Source: JBKHYJ01 sp046565505 (GTDB lineage: Bacteria > Acidobacteriota > Blastocatellia > UBA7656). From it: 64,000 nt of DNA. The stretch is taken from contig JBKHYJ010000105.1 in assembly GCA_046565505.1 (NCBI GenBank), positions 156,510-220,509 of the forward strand, in the 5' to 3' direction. Below are positions 1 to 7,099 of the stretch, in pieces (positions within the stretch are counted from its first letter, which is position 1; every line of letters begins with the position of its first letter). The position numbers were made by a program, and so were the translations under genes. The notes beneath the pieces were generated by a model. The model saw only the letters and a list, made by a program, of their open reading frames with translations, had not been told where the DNA came from and made no database searches.

Positions 1-277
1 TGAAGTGCTGGTGCACCATCCCGAGGCCGAGCCGTATTGCGTCGCTCGGGCTTTTGATCGAGCGCGGCTGGCCGTCTATTAGAATCTCGCCCGCGTCGGG
101 TGAGTAAAAGCCATAAAGTATGTTCATCGCGGTCGATTTCCCCGCCCCGTTCTCGCCCACGATGGCGTGTATGGACCTGTCGGCGACGGCGAGGTTGATA
201 TTCTGGTTGGCCGCCACGTCGCCGAACCGTTTCGTCACGCCGCGCATCTCGACCGCGTATTTAATATTTCCGCTCAT
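1..277 (-). CDS. sugar/nucleoside-type ABC transporter ATP-binding protein (N-terminal part)
   Basis: The first 92 residues of an ABC ATPase that runs off the left edge. It powers import by a membrane permease pair. The Walker A motif GENGAGKST is at residues 41-49. The visible part ends in the Q-loop GMVHQHF (86-92), a form typical of the ATPases of simple-sugar/nucleoside (BMP-lipoprotein) importers, which usually carry two nucleotide-binding domains in about 500 residues. The permease and binding-protein genes would lie outside the window. The ATG at 277 gives a conserved N-terminus, though no clear Shine-Dalgarno sequence precedes it. The family call is good; the exact substrate cannot be read from this fragment. 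Confidence 0.85.
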   Translation of the reverse strand, partial: MSGNIKYAVEMRGVTKRFGDVAANQNINLAVADRSIHAIVGENGAGKSTAMNILYGFYSPDAGEILIDGQPRSIKSPSDAIRLGLGMVHQHF

Positions 278-351
278 AGTCTGCTTGGTACTGAATTGGC
301 TCCCCGCTCAGAGCGACACAACCGGAGAGGTCGTGCGAAGAAGGCGGCGTA

Positions 352-380
352 ATAATAAATGATTAGCGGCTGAATGAAAA
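352..380 (-). promoter_or_regulatory. candidate sigma-70 promoter for the ABC ATPase
   Basis: On the minus strand TTTTCA (380-375) and TATTAT (357-352) are separated by 17 bases and lie about 75 bases before the ATPase start. The -10 matches consensus at 5 of 6 positions and the -35 at 4 of 6. Prediction only. Confidence 0.35.
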
Positions 381-407
381 GACGGCGCAGGCGGGTTGGG
401 TCGGCGG

Positions 408-463
408 AACGCCGAACGCGCCGGCAGAGAAGGGCTACCTTCTCTGCCGGCGCGTTCGGCGTT
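408..463 (-). terminator. 26-bp perfect hairpin at the 3' end of the sigma-factor operon
   Basis: Bases 408-433 are the exact reverse complement of 438-463, leaving a four-base GCTA loop. A second 9-bp match (371-379 with 462-470) can extend or compete with it. It lies 33 bases after the stop of the secretin-domain gene and before the promoter of the ABC ATPase gene, a natural place for a terminator. There is no good T-tract on either strand, so it may instead protect a 3' end or act as a cruciform. Confidence 0.6.
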
Positions 464-495
464 TCATTCATCAGGTTATGCTTCGCATTCTGCGG

Positions 496-1308
496 CTAAC
501 TCCTGGCGACCTTCGCGGAGAGCACGAGTATCAGCCCTTTGTTCCCGAGCGCGGCCGTCCCGACGACCACCTTCTCGCCGCTGCGAACGCTGAGGCTCGT
601 GTTTATGCCGGCCTGGCCGAAGCTGGACGAGCCGCTGAGGTTGAACGAGGCCCTCCTCAACTCTACGATGAACGCGCCGGCGGAGTCCGGGGTCAGCATT
701 ATTGATTGTATTTCGTAGCTATAGCTGGCGTTGGCAGGCTGGTCGGCGCCGACTATTCGCCCGCTCACCTCCGCGACGCCTCTTCCCGACAGATTAATCG
801 CCCCGTCCTTCGCCCGCTGCACAATGGTCGCGATGCTGTAATAGCTCTTGTAACTGAGCGTCGCCTGAAGTTGTTTCACCACGTCGGCCACGTCCGGCGG
901 GTATTGATTGCTGACGCCTTCGGCGTTGGTCGCCATCAACACATGCATTCGCAATTCGATGTCGGGCTGGGCCGCCTGCGAAACGTCGAGCCGTTTCAAA
1001 GCCTCTTCAATGGCGGCGATGTTTTCGGGGAAGTCGCGCACGGTCAGGGTTCTGAATTCGTCGCTGAACTGAATGGTGGACCCCTTGAACCCGCTCCCGA
1101 GCGGGCGGAGCGCCTGCACCAGCGCCCGAGGCTCGCGGTATTTGACATCAAACACCTTCCCCTTGAATCCTGAGAAGTCCACGTAATCGGGACCTGAAGG
1201 GGCGACCGCGGGCGTAGGCGCGACCTGGGGCTGCTGCCCGAATGTCGTCGGTACGAGCGACGCCGCCATGATGATCGCGGTCGCTATCCTTACTTTCATT
1301 GAAAACAT
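496..1308 (-). CDS. secreted protein with secretin N-terminal-like domain, third gene of an ECF sigma operon
   Basis: A 270-residue exported protein. A signal peptide covers residues 1 to about 24 and ends near TTFGQQ. Residues of about 43-110 (VFDVKYREP, then IQFSDEFRTLTVRDFPENI and an ALKRLD segment) resemble the short alpha/beta N-domain of secretins, where each strand-turn-strand scores one protein-protein contact. There is no secretin pore domain, so this is not a full outer-membrane secretin. AGGAGG lies 4 bases before the ATG at 1308; a second ATG three codons on is possible. It follows the anti-sigma gene by 8 bases and is surely co-transcribed. It may be a periplasmic partner or effector of the sigma system. 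Exact role unknown. Confidence 0.75.
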   Translation of the reverse strand: MFSMKVRIATAIIMAASLVPTTFGQQPQVAPTPAVAPSGPDYVDFSGFKGKVFDVKYREPRALVQALRPLGSGFKGSTIQFSDEFRTLTVRDFPENIAAIEEALKRLDVSQAAQPDIELRMHVLMATNAEGVSNQYPPDVADVVKQLQATLSYKSYYSIATIVQRAKDGAINLSGRGVAEVSGRIVGADQPANASYSYEIQSIMLTPDSAGAFIVELRRASFNLSGSSSFGQAGINTSLSVRSGEKVVVGTAALGNKGLILVLSAKVARS

Positions 1309-1316
1309 ATGACCTC

Positions 1317-2066
1317 CTAATCACTCTCTGTGGTTGGTTTCGTACGATGCGCGGTGCTCCCTTTCGGCGAAAACCAGATTATGCGAATGCGCGGGTCGTT
1401 GGTCTGAATCTCAATTCGCAGCATGCCCGGCGGAGTTCCCTGCTCACCCGACAGCGCGTCTTTCACCCCCCATGCGCTGACCTGCCGGGCCTCTTTCACC
1501 TCAAGCCGCTCGGCCGGCTGCCCTCGACCTATGACCGCCGGCGGGGCCGCTACGCGGGCGGCGTACGCCGAGTGCCGGCGCGTCTTGCGTACGGAACCGG
1601 CTCCCGGAGCCTGTTTCGTGGCTTCCGGCTGTGACGCGACCTCACTCGGGGCGGCTTCGGGTTTAACGTCGCTCCCCGCCGCCAGGTCTTCGCGGCCCGA
1701 GAATTCATTCGTCTTCTGCTGATAAGCGTAGAAGGCCAGCGCGGCCAGGGCGATCAAGGCCGCGGAGGCCGAGGCGATGGCGAGCCCCTGCGCCCAGCGC
1801 CGGGCCAGGCCATTAAGAAAAGACGCCCGCGCCGTTCGCCCTTCAATGTCCGCGAGCACGCTCCGTTTTAAATCCTCAAGCGAGGCGTCGTCAAAATCCG
1901 GCGGCGTGTAAGACCTGAGCCATCTCCGGCTATGCTCGTACTCGGCGACCAGCCCGTTACACCTCGCGCAAGTCGAAGCATGCGCGAGCACGGCGTCTGC
2001 TTTGTTAACGTCGAGGTCGCCCCCGACGTATAGCGGGATCAGTTTTTCAATGCGCCTGCAATTCAT
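1317..2066 (-). CDS. anti-sigma factor with zinc-finger (zf-HC2-type) domain and one membrane span
   Basis: A 249-residue membrane-anchored anti-sigma factor. The N-terminal anti-sigma domain has Cys3 and the H29-x3-C33-x2-C36 zinc motif of the ZAS/zf-HC2 family. A single hydrophobic span at about 93-115 places the C-terminal 130 residues, rich in Ala, Pro and charged residues, in the periplasm. It begins 4 bases after the sigma gene ends, the usual pairing in which the membrane protein holds the sigma factor inactive until an envelope signal arrives. The sensing tail has no domain I recognise. Confidence 0.88.
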   Translation of the reverse strand: MNCRRIEKLIPLYVGGDLDVNKADAVLAHASTCARCNGLVAEYEHSRRWLRSYTPPDFDDASLEDLKRSVLADIEGRTARASFLNGLARRWAQGLAIASASAALIALAALAFYAYQQKTNEFSGREDLAAGSDVKPEAAPSEVASQPEATKQAPGAGSVRKTRRHSAYAARVAAPPAVIGRGQPAERLEVKEARQVSAWGVKDALSGEQGTPPGMLRIEIQTNDPRIRIIWFSPKGSTAHRTKPTTESD

Positions 2067-2070
2067 GTTG

Positions 2071-2721
2071 CTACCCTCGCTTCCCCCGTTTCATGACGCG
2101 GTCGCGGTACTGTTTTATCTTCACGCGGGCCGAAGATATTTGCGACCTCACGGTCGCCTGGCTCGACCCGAGTATGCGGGCCACCTCTTCTGTGGGCAGC
2201 CCTTCGAGGTCTCTCAGCACGATCGCGGCCCTCTCCCTTTTAGAGAGAGTCGAGAGGGCGCGGGCAATGATCTCCTGCTGCTCTGACTGTATGGCGGCCG
2301 CCTCTACGTTCTCGCCGCTGGCGAGCGCCTCCAGGTTCCCCATCTCACGCTCCGACTCGAATGATTTGAACTGGTCGAGCCGCCCCCGCTTCCTGGCTAT
2401 GTCGCGGCAGACGTTGACGGTGATCCGGTACAGCCAGCCCGAGAAGTCCTCCGCCGTGTCGAAGCCGCCGAGGTATTTGTAAGCCCTCAGAAAGACCTCC
2501 TGGGCGGCGTCGCGCGCGTCCTCGCGGTTGCCCAGCATCCGCCACGCTGTCGAAATCACCTTCCGCTGGCAGTGGTCCATGATCTGCCCAAAGGCCGCGG
2601 AATCGCCCGCCCTCGCGCGCTCGATCACCGGCGCGAGAGACGCGTTATCTCTTCCGGTGTGGCTTTCGCTCATTCCAAAGCTGTCGGTCATCCGAAGCGT
2701 TTCAATAACCTCGCCAGTCAT
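2071..2721 (-). CDS. ECF-family RNA polymerase sigma factor
   Basis: A 216-residue sigma-70 family factor of the extracytoplasmic-function group. Region 2 lies at about 43-112 and includes AQEVFLRAYKYL, the -10 recognition helix area. Region 4 is at about 150-205, with LSKRERAAIVLRDLEG and the helix-turn-helix EEVARILGSSQATVRS. There is no region 1 or 3, as expected. GAGGAA lies 8 bases before the ATG at 2721, though M11 or M17 could also serve. It is the first gene of a three-gene operon with its anti-sigma factor and an exported secretin-domain protein. Autoregulation is common in the family, but I could not pick out a convincing promoter in the 200 bases upstream. Confidence 0.92.
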   Translation of the reverse strand: MTGEVIETLRMTDSFGMSESHTGRDNASLAPVIERARAGDSAAFGQIMDHCQRKVISTAWRMLGNREDARDAAQEVFLRAYKYLGGFDTAEDFSGWLYRITVNVCRDIARKRGRLDQFKSFESEREMGNLEALASGENVEAAAIQSEQQEIIARALSTLSKRERAAIVLRDLEGLPTEEVARILGSSQATVRSQISSARVKIKQYRDRVMKRGKRG

Positions 2722-2923
2722 TGTTTATCTTCCTCGCTCCTCTAACAGTATCTACTCGGCTTGATCGAAAACCGTTGAGAGTTATTTGGCCGCGATGATC
2801 GGCAGGCCCCCGCGAAAGAATCGCCGCCGCCCGCACCCTTAAACGCGAAGGGCGTGAGGCGGTTCTATTATGTAGGATTGAATCCGGCGCGCGGTCAGCG
2901 GCATGCGGGCCGGGCCGGAAGGT

Positions 2924-3553
2924 TCACCTGAGGTATTCGCGCTCTATATCATCTATCTTGCTCACCCTGCGGCGGTGGCGGTCTTCGGTGAGTTCGCTTG
3001 AAAGCCACGCGCGCACGATCTCGCGCATCAGGCCGACAGGTATCATCTTTCCCCCGAGCGTGAGCACGTTCGCGCCATTATGCTCGCGGCTGTTGCGGGC
3101 AGACGCTTCGTCATAGCACATGCTCGCGCGCACGCCCGGCACTTTATTGGCGACCATGCAAGAGCCTATGCCGGCGCCATCGACGACTATACCCAAATCG
3201 CAGACGCCGTGCGCGACGGCGCGGGCGACCGCGTGCGCGTAGTCGGGGTAATCCACCGCCTCTGTCGAGTGCGTGCCGAAATCCTGATAATCGTGGCCGA
3301 GGTCGGCGAGCACCTGCTTGACGTGCTCCTTCATCTCGAACCCCCCGTGGTCCGCGCCGAGCGCGATACGCCTGCGCCGCGCCGCCGCGCGCCGCCGCAC
3401 GCGCTCTATCGTCACGCCCCGCTCGCGCGCCAGGTCCGCGGCGAGCGGGGTGATGATCGCGCCTTCATCAACCCTCAGTGTGTCGCCCTCGGCGGACCCG
3501 CGAAGCTCGTGTTCGGTTATGACCTGCTTGCCTCTTTCGTCGATCACGCTCAT
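2924..3553 (-). CDS. rpiB: ribose-5-phosphate isomerase B-like protein with extra N-terminal domain
   Basis: A 209-residue protein. Residues of about 61-205 are the RpiB/LacA fold that interconverts ribose 5-phosphate and ribulose 5-phosphate (GADHGG at 67-72, REHNGANVL with His158). At the place of the E. coli catalytic Cys66 (ICGTG) this protein has Asp125 (VVDGAG); a Cys occurs a few residues later at 132. The first 55 residues (VITEHEL, GAIITPLAADLARERGV) are an additional small domain of a type seen at the N-termini of microcompartment-associated proteins, and are absent from ordinary RpiB of about 150 residues. The start at 3553 excludes a heptad repeat that reads open upstream; no strong Shine-Dalgarno is visible. 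It diverges from hpt. Confidence 0.85.
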   Translation of the reverse strand: MSVIDERGKQVITEHELRGSAEGDTLRVDEGAIITPLAADLARERGVTIERVRRRAAARRRRIALGADHGGFEMKEHVKQVLADLGHDYQDFGTHSTEAVDYPDYAHAVARAVAHGVCDLGIVVDGAGIGSCMVANKVPGVRASMCYDEASARNSREHNGANVLTLGGKMIPVGLMREIVRAWLSSELTEDRHRRRVSKIDDIEREYLR

Positions 3554-3555
3554 AC

Positions 3556-3652
3556 GATTCTGGATTTTAGGTTTTAGGCACTGGATTGTCGACCTCAAAC
3601 GCTAAACCTCGCCCGCCCCGGCTCGGTCGGCAATCCGAAACCTGAAATCGGG
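3556..3652. repeat. heptad-periodic inverted repeat, locus A (rpiB/hpt intergenic)
   Basis: Five consecutive seven-base units occupy 3556-3590 (gattctg, gatttta, ggtttta, ggcactg, gattgtc). Units of the reverse-complement type occupy 3632-3652 (aatccga, aacctga, aatcggg). The two halves could form an imperfect hairpin. Three similar loci occur in this window. Nothing here reads as a gene. Confidence 0.6.
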
Positions 3653-3657
3653 CGGCG

Positions 3658-3687
3658 TTGACATCCGGCGACCGTGTTTCGTATAGT
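3658..3687 (+). promoter_or_regulatory. sigma-70 promoter for hpt
   Basis: A consensus TTGACA (3658-3663) is separated by 18 bases from TATAGT (3682-3687). It lies about 50 bases before hpt and 5 bases after the inverted half of heptad repeat A. Confidence 0.6.
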
Positions 3688-3735
3688 GCACGCTTCACCC
3701 AATCAACATAAAAGGTCCAAAATAAGGAGAAGCCG

Positions 3736-4314
3736 ATGAGTGCAGGGGAGCGCGCCTCTTTCGTCAACGACCCTAACCTGAAAGTATTGATTGATACCGA
3801 GCGGTTGCAAGCGCGGGTGCGCGAGATGGGGCAGCAGATCACGCGCGACTACGCGGGCAAGAACCTTCACCTGCTGGGGGTGCTCAAGGGGGCATGCGTT
3901 TTCCTGTCGGACCTGATGCGGGCCATCGACCTCCCGCTCTCGCTCGATTTCATAGGCATATCCAGCTACGGCGCGGCGACCAAGTCGTCGGGCGAAGTCA
4001 GAATAACCAAGGACCTCGACGTGAGCCTCGCCGGCAAAGACGTCCTGGTCGTCGAAGACATTATAGACACGGGGCTGACGCTCAATTACATGATGAACAT
4101 TTTCCGCTCGCGCGAAGTTAGCTCGCTCGCCATCGCCGCCCTTCTCGATAAGCCCGACCGCCACGAGATACAGATAAACGCCGAATACCTCGGCTTCACC
4201 ATCCCTAATCACTTCGTCGTCGGCTATGGGCTGGACGTGGGAGAGCTATACCGAAACCTCCCATTCATCGCCGTCCCCGAAAACCCCGATAACCTTCTAA
4301 AGAACGGTAAATGA
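3736..4314 (+). CDS. hpt: hypoxanthine phosphoribosyltransferase
   Basis: A 192-residue cytoplasmic purine-salvage enzyme that joins hypoxanthine or guanine to PRPP to give IMP or GMP. The PRPP-binding loop VVEDIIDTGLTLN is at about 105-117, and KGACVF near 51 matches the family's pyrophosphate loop. Length is normal for bacterial Hpt (about 180). AAGGAG sits 6 bases before the ATG, behind a good sigma-70 promoter. The next genes on the strand are purE and purK, so salvage and de novo purine genes lie side by side, but a 150-base gap leaves it open whether they share a transcript. Confidence 0.95.
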   Translation: MSAGERASFVNDPNLKVLIDTERLQARVREMGQQITRDYAGKNLHLLGVLKGACVFLSDLMRAIDLPLSLDFIGISSYGAATKSSGEVRITKDLDVSLAGKDVLVVEDIIDTGLTLNYMMNIFRSREVSSLAIAALLDKPDRHEIQINAEYLGFTIPNHFVVGYGLDVGELYRNLPFIAVPENPDNLLKNGK

Positions 4315-4466
4315 ACTCCGCGACCATGAACGGGTGGCGCAACAGGCCGCCGCCATCGCGAAGCCCGCGCGGCCGGGTGCGGAGTGATGTTGTACGGCGG
4401 GGCCGCGGGTAGTAAGATCGGGATTCAATGGCGGCTCGGCCATTAAATGATCCAGGTGGGTGAAAG

Positions 4467-4961
4467 ATGCAGCCTTTAGTCGGCGTGATAATGGGTTCAA
4501 AATCGGACTGGGAGACGATGTCTCATGCGGCGCGGACTCTCGAAGACTTAGGCATCCCCTTCGAGGTGCGCGTGGTCTCGGCGCATAGGACGCCGGACCT
4601 GCTTTTCGAGTATTCCGCCTCGGCCGAGCGGCGCGGGTTAGAAGTCATAATCGCCGGCGCGGGCGGGGCGGCACACCTGCCCGGCATGACCGCTGCCAAG
4701 ACCGTACTGCCGGTCCTCGGCGTCCCCGTAGAATCGAAGGCGTTAAAGGGGATTGATTCGCTGCTTTCAATCGTGCAGATGCCGGCGGGGATCGCTGTAG
4801 GGACGCTGGCTGTCGGGCGGGCGGGCGCGGTGAACGCGGCACTGATGGCGGCGGCGATCTTAGGGGCCGCGCACCCGGAATTCCGCGAGGCGCTCCGCGC
4901 TTACCGCGATACACAGACTCAAGCCGTGCTCGCAGTCGCAGACCCGAGGGAACAGGGATGA
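4467..4961 (+). CDS. purE: N5-carboxyaminoimidazole ribonucleotide mutase
   Basis: A 164-residue class I PurE, which converts N5-CAIR to CAIR in de novo purine synthesis. The nucleotide-binding start GVIMGSKSDWETM (6-18) and the SAHRTPD motif (about 41-47) with its catalytic His are intact, as is the glycine-rich GAGGAAHLPGM segment. Its last four bases overlap the start of purK (ATGA), so the two subunits of the ATP-dependent carboxylation step are translationally coupled. No bicistronic fusion and no anomalies. Confidence 0.96.
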   Translation: MQPLVGVIMGSKSDWETMSHAARTLEDLGIPFEVRVVSAHRTPDLLFEYSASAERRGLEVIIAGAGGAAHLPGMTAAKTVLPVLGVPVESKALKGIDSLLSIVQMPAGIAVGTLAVGRAGAVNAALMAAAILGAAHPEFREALRAYRDTQTQAVLAVADPREQG

Positions 4962-6055
4962 TCGTCGGCATTATGGGCGGCGGTCAGTTGGGGCGTATGC
5001 TCGCGCTAGCGGGTTACCCCCTGGGGTTGCGGTTCCGCACACTGGACCTGTCGGCCGAAGCCCCGGCCGGGGATATGACCGAGTTGATGGTCGCCGACTT
5101 CAACGACACGGACGCACTCAAGCGTTTCGCTCATGGGCTTGACGTAGCCACCTATGAATTCGAGAACGTGCCCGTAGATTCGGCGCGCTTCCTTGAGAGG
5201 CGCGTCCGGCTCTACCCGCCTTCGGTCGCTCTCGAAGTGGGCCAGGACAGGCTCGCGGAGAAATCGTTCTTCCAGAAGCTCGGCATACCTACCCCGCCAT
5301 TCGTTAAGGTCGATACCTGGGACGAGCTGAAGGAATCGATCAATAGCATAGGGATCCCGGCGGTCCTCAAGACGCGGCGCTTCGGCTACGATGGCAAAGG
5401 TCAATTCGTTTTACGGAAGACGGAAGACGCGCCGCTGGCGTGGCAATCGCTGGGCGGAGTGCCCTTGATCTACGAGAGCTTCGTCTCGTTCGAGCGTGAG
5501 GTTTCAATCCTCGCCGTCAGGGGCCGCGCTGGCGAAACGGCTTTCTACCCTGTCGTAGAGAATCACCATAAGGATGGGATACTGCGCCTGTCCCTGTGTC
5601 CGGCTCCGGGAGCCGGTTCCGGGGTTCAGGCCGAGGCGGAAGACTACGCGGGCCGGGCGCTAGAGGCTTTGAATTACGTGGGCGTGCTCGCGATAGAATT
5701 CTTCCAGGATCAGGGTCGCCTGCTGGCGAACGAGATGGCCCCGCGCGTTCATAACTCCGGGCACTGGACGATAGAGGGGGCAAGGACCAGCCAGTTCGAG
5801 AATCACCTCCGGGCCATCGCCGGCCTGCCCCTGGGCTCGACGGCGGCCGAAGGTTACTCGGCGATGGTGAATTTGATAGGCACGATCCCCGACCGCCGGG
5901 CGATACTGTCGCTGCCTGACTCTCACCTGCACCTGTACGGCAAATCCCCTCGCCCCAACCGCAAGCTCGGCCACGTCACCATCACGGCGCAAAGCGCCGA
6001 GTCGCGCGACGACCAGGTGTCGCGCATGCACGGCCTGTTAGCGGAGCAGATTTAG
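4958..6055 (+). CDS. purK: N5-carboxyaminoimidazole ribonucleotide synthase
   Basis: A 365-residue ATP-grasp enzyme that makes N5-CAIR from AIR, bicarbonate and ATP, feeding PurE. The N-terminal GIMGGGQLGRML (4-15) is the family signature. The ATP-grasp domain follows from about residue 100 (KTRRFGYDGKGQ; EREVSILAVRG; NEMAPRVHNSGHWT). Length matches the family. The ATG overlaps the purE stop. The 180 bases downstream separate it from convergent zapA and contain several GC-rich hairpins but no clear T-tract terminator. Confidence 0.96.
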   Translation: MIVGIMGGGQLGRMLALAGYPLGLRFRTLDLSAEAPAGDMTELMVADFNDTDALKRFAHGLDVATYEFENVPVDSARFLERRVRLYPPSVALEVGQDRLAEKSFFQKLGIPTPPFVKVDTWDELKESINSIGIPAVLKTRRFGYDGKGQFVLRKTEDAPLAWQSLGGVPLIYESFVSFEREVSILAVRGRAGETAFYPVVENHHKDGILRLSLCPAPGAGSGVQAEAEDYAGRALEALNYVGVLAIEFFQDQGRLLANEMAPRVHNSGHWTIEGARTSQFENHLRAIAGLPLGSTAAEGYSAMVNLIGTIPDRRAILSLPDSHLHLYGKSPRPNRKLGHVTITAQSAESRDDQVSRMHGLLAEQI

Positions 6056-6236
6056 ACGCTGTCGGCTGGGGAAATTTTTGCCGCACGCGGCATGGCGGCA
6101 TGGGCCGCCTCACCAGGCGCGCGTACGATGCCGGCTGCCGTGACGCGCGGCTGCATGAAGAAAGCTGCTATAGCGAATGATCAGGATTGATGACGGGCGG
6201 CGGTCCAGGTCCGCGAAGCTACCGGAGGGTGGTTAT

Positions 6237-6554
6237 TCACTTGCTCGGCTCGGCCACGTCGGCCCGCAAAAACTGGTCCAGCAGTTCGGCGTATTTCGCG
6301 CTGCGGTCGGCTATCTCGTCTTCGGTCTGCTTCAAATCCTTACGCGCCTGGAACAGTTCGTCAGTGAGCTGAAGCGCGGCAAGAATAGCCACGCGGAGAG
6401 AGTCTACTGTCATGGTTGCGCGGGCGATTTCATTCATCCGCTGGTCAACGTACTCGGCGAGGTCCTGTATGTAACCGGGGTCATGGTCGCTGCGGAGGTT
6501 ATAGGTCTGGTTGTAAATCACGACCTTGTAGGATTGGCTCGGGGTGTTGTCCAT
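6237..6554 (-). CDS. zapA: cell division protein ZapA
   Basis: A 105-residue ZapA-family protein that binds and bundles FtsZ at the division ring. The N-terminal strand-loop (YKVVIYNQTYNLRS), the DPGYIQDLAEYVDQRMNEIA segment and the C-terminal coiled coil (QARKDLKQTEDEIADRSAKYAELL) are typical. It follows a short coiled-coil gene by 85 bases on the same strand and shares the promoter at 7048-7075. In many bacteria 6S RNA follows zapA; I could not support one here. Confidence 0.9.
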   Translation of the reverse strand: MDNTPSQSYKVVIYNQTYNLRSDHDPGYIQDLAEYVDQRMNEIARATMTVDSLRVAILAALQLTDELFQARKDLKQTEDEIADRSAKYAELLDQFLRADVAEPSK

Positions 6555-6639
6555 ACTCTTCAGCGCCTTTGGGAATCAATGAAGAACCGCCATGCGCGTA
6601 ATGCGCTGGAAGGGCGAGCCGTCTCGGGCCCGGCGCACA

Positions 6640-6921
6640 TCACTTCTTAGACGCCTCCGCGGTCTCAAGGTCCAGCACGGCGATGGCGTCAAGCATCGCC
6701 TCGACCTTGAGCTTGATGGTGTCGCGCTCGTTCAGCAGCCGCTCTACCTGCAGTGCGAGCCGCTCTTTCTCGTCGCCTAGCTGGCTCATCTCGCGGCGCA
6801 GGCTCAGCACCTCTCGCTCGAGCGATTCGCGCTCCTGGCGCTCGCGCTTGAACTGCTCTATCGTGCGATAGATTTTATCCTCGAGGTGCGAGAATTTTTC
6901 TAAACCGTAGATTCCGCTCAC
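6640..6921 (-). CDS. short coiled-coil protein, ZapB-like
   Basis: A 93-residue protein that is almost wholly a predicted coiled coil: heptads of Leu with Glu/Arg/Lys from about residue 8 to 75 (KIYRTIEQFKRERQERESLE, LALQVERLLNERDTIK), then a short Ala-rich tail. Size and placement just before zapA fit a ZapB-type partner that stacks on ZapA at the FtsZ ring. Coiled-coil similarity alone is weak evidence, so the name rests mostly on the neighbour. The start at 6921 keeps the MSGIYGLEKFSHLEDKI N-terminus. Confidence 0.7.
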   Translation of the reverse strand: MSGIYGLEKFSHLEDKIYRTIEQFKRERQERESLEREVLSLRREMSQLGDEKERLALQVERLLNERDTIKLKVEAMLDAIAVLDLETAEASKK

Positions 6922-7047
6922 CGGACCCCTCTTTCAGACCGACGCGCGTCGGCGGTGAAGGCGGAATCACAGGGTTTAAGGGTCGCGCTGCCCCTTCCGC
7001 GTTCATCGCCCGTCGTCCGCCGGTCGTCCTTCATCTAAGATGGAGGT

Positions 7048-7075
7048 ATTCTACACAGGCCCGCTCAATTGTAAA
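7048..7075 (-). promoter_or_regulatory. sigma-70 promoter for the zapB-like/zapA pair
   Basis: On the minus strand TTTACA (7075-7070), a 16-base spacer and TAGAAT (7053-7048) each match consensus at 5 of 6 positions, about 125 bases before the coiled-coil gene. Confidence 0.55.
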
Positions 7076-7099
7076 GCCTGATACGCTCCGCGGCCGGGC

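Noticed and set aside
6056..6236. 6S RNA after zapA
   Set aside because: Gene order suggested it, but I could not find the closing stem, central bubble and flanking pattern expected; low-confidence hairpins only.
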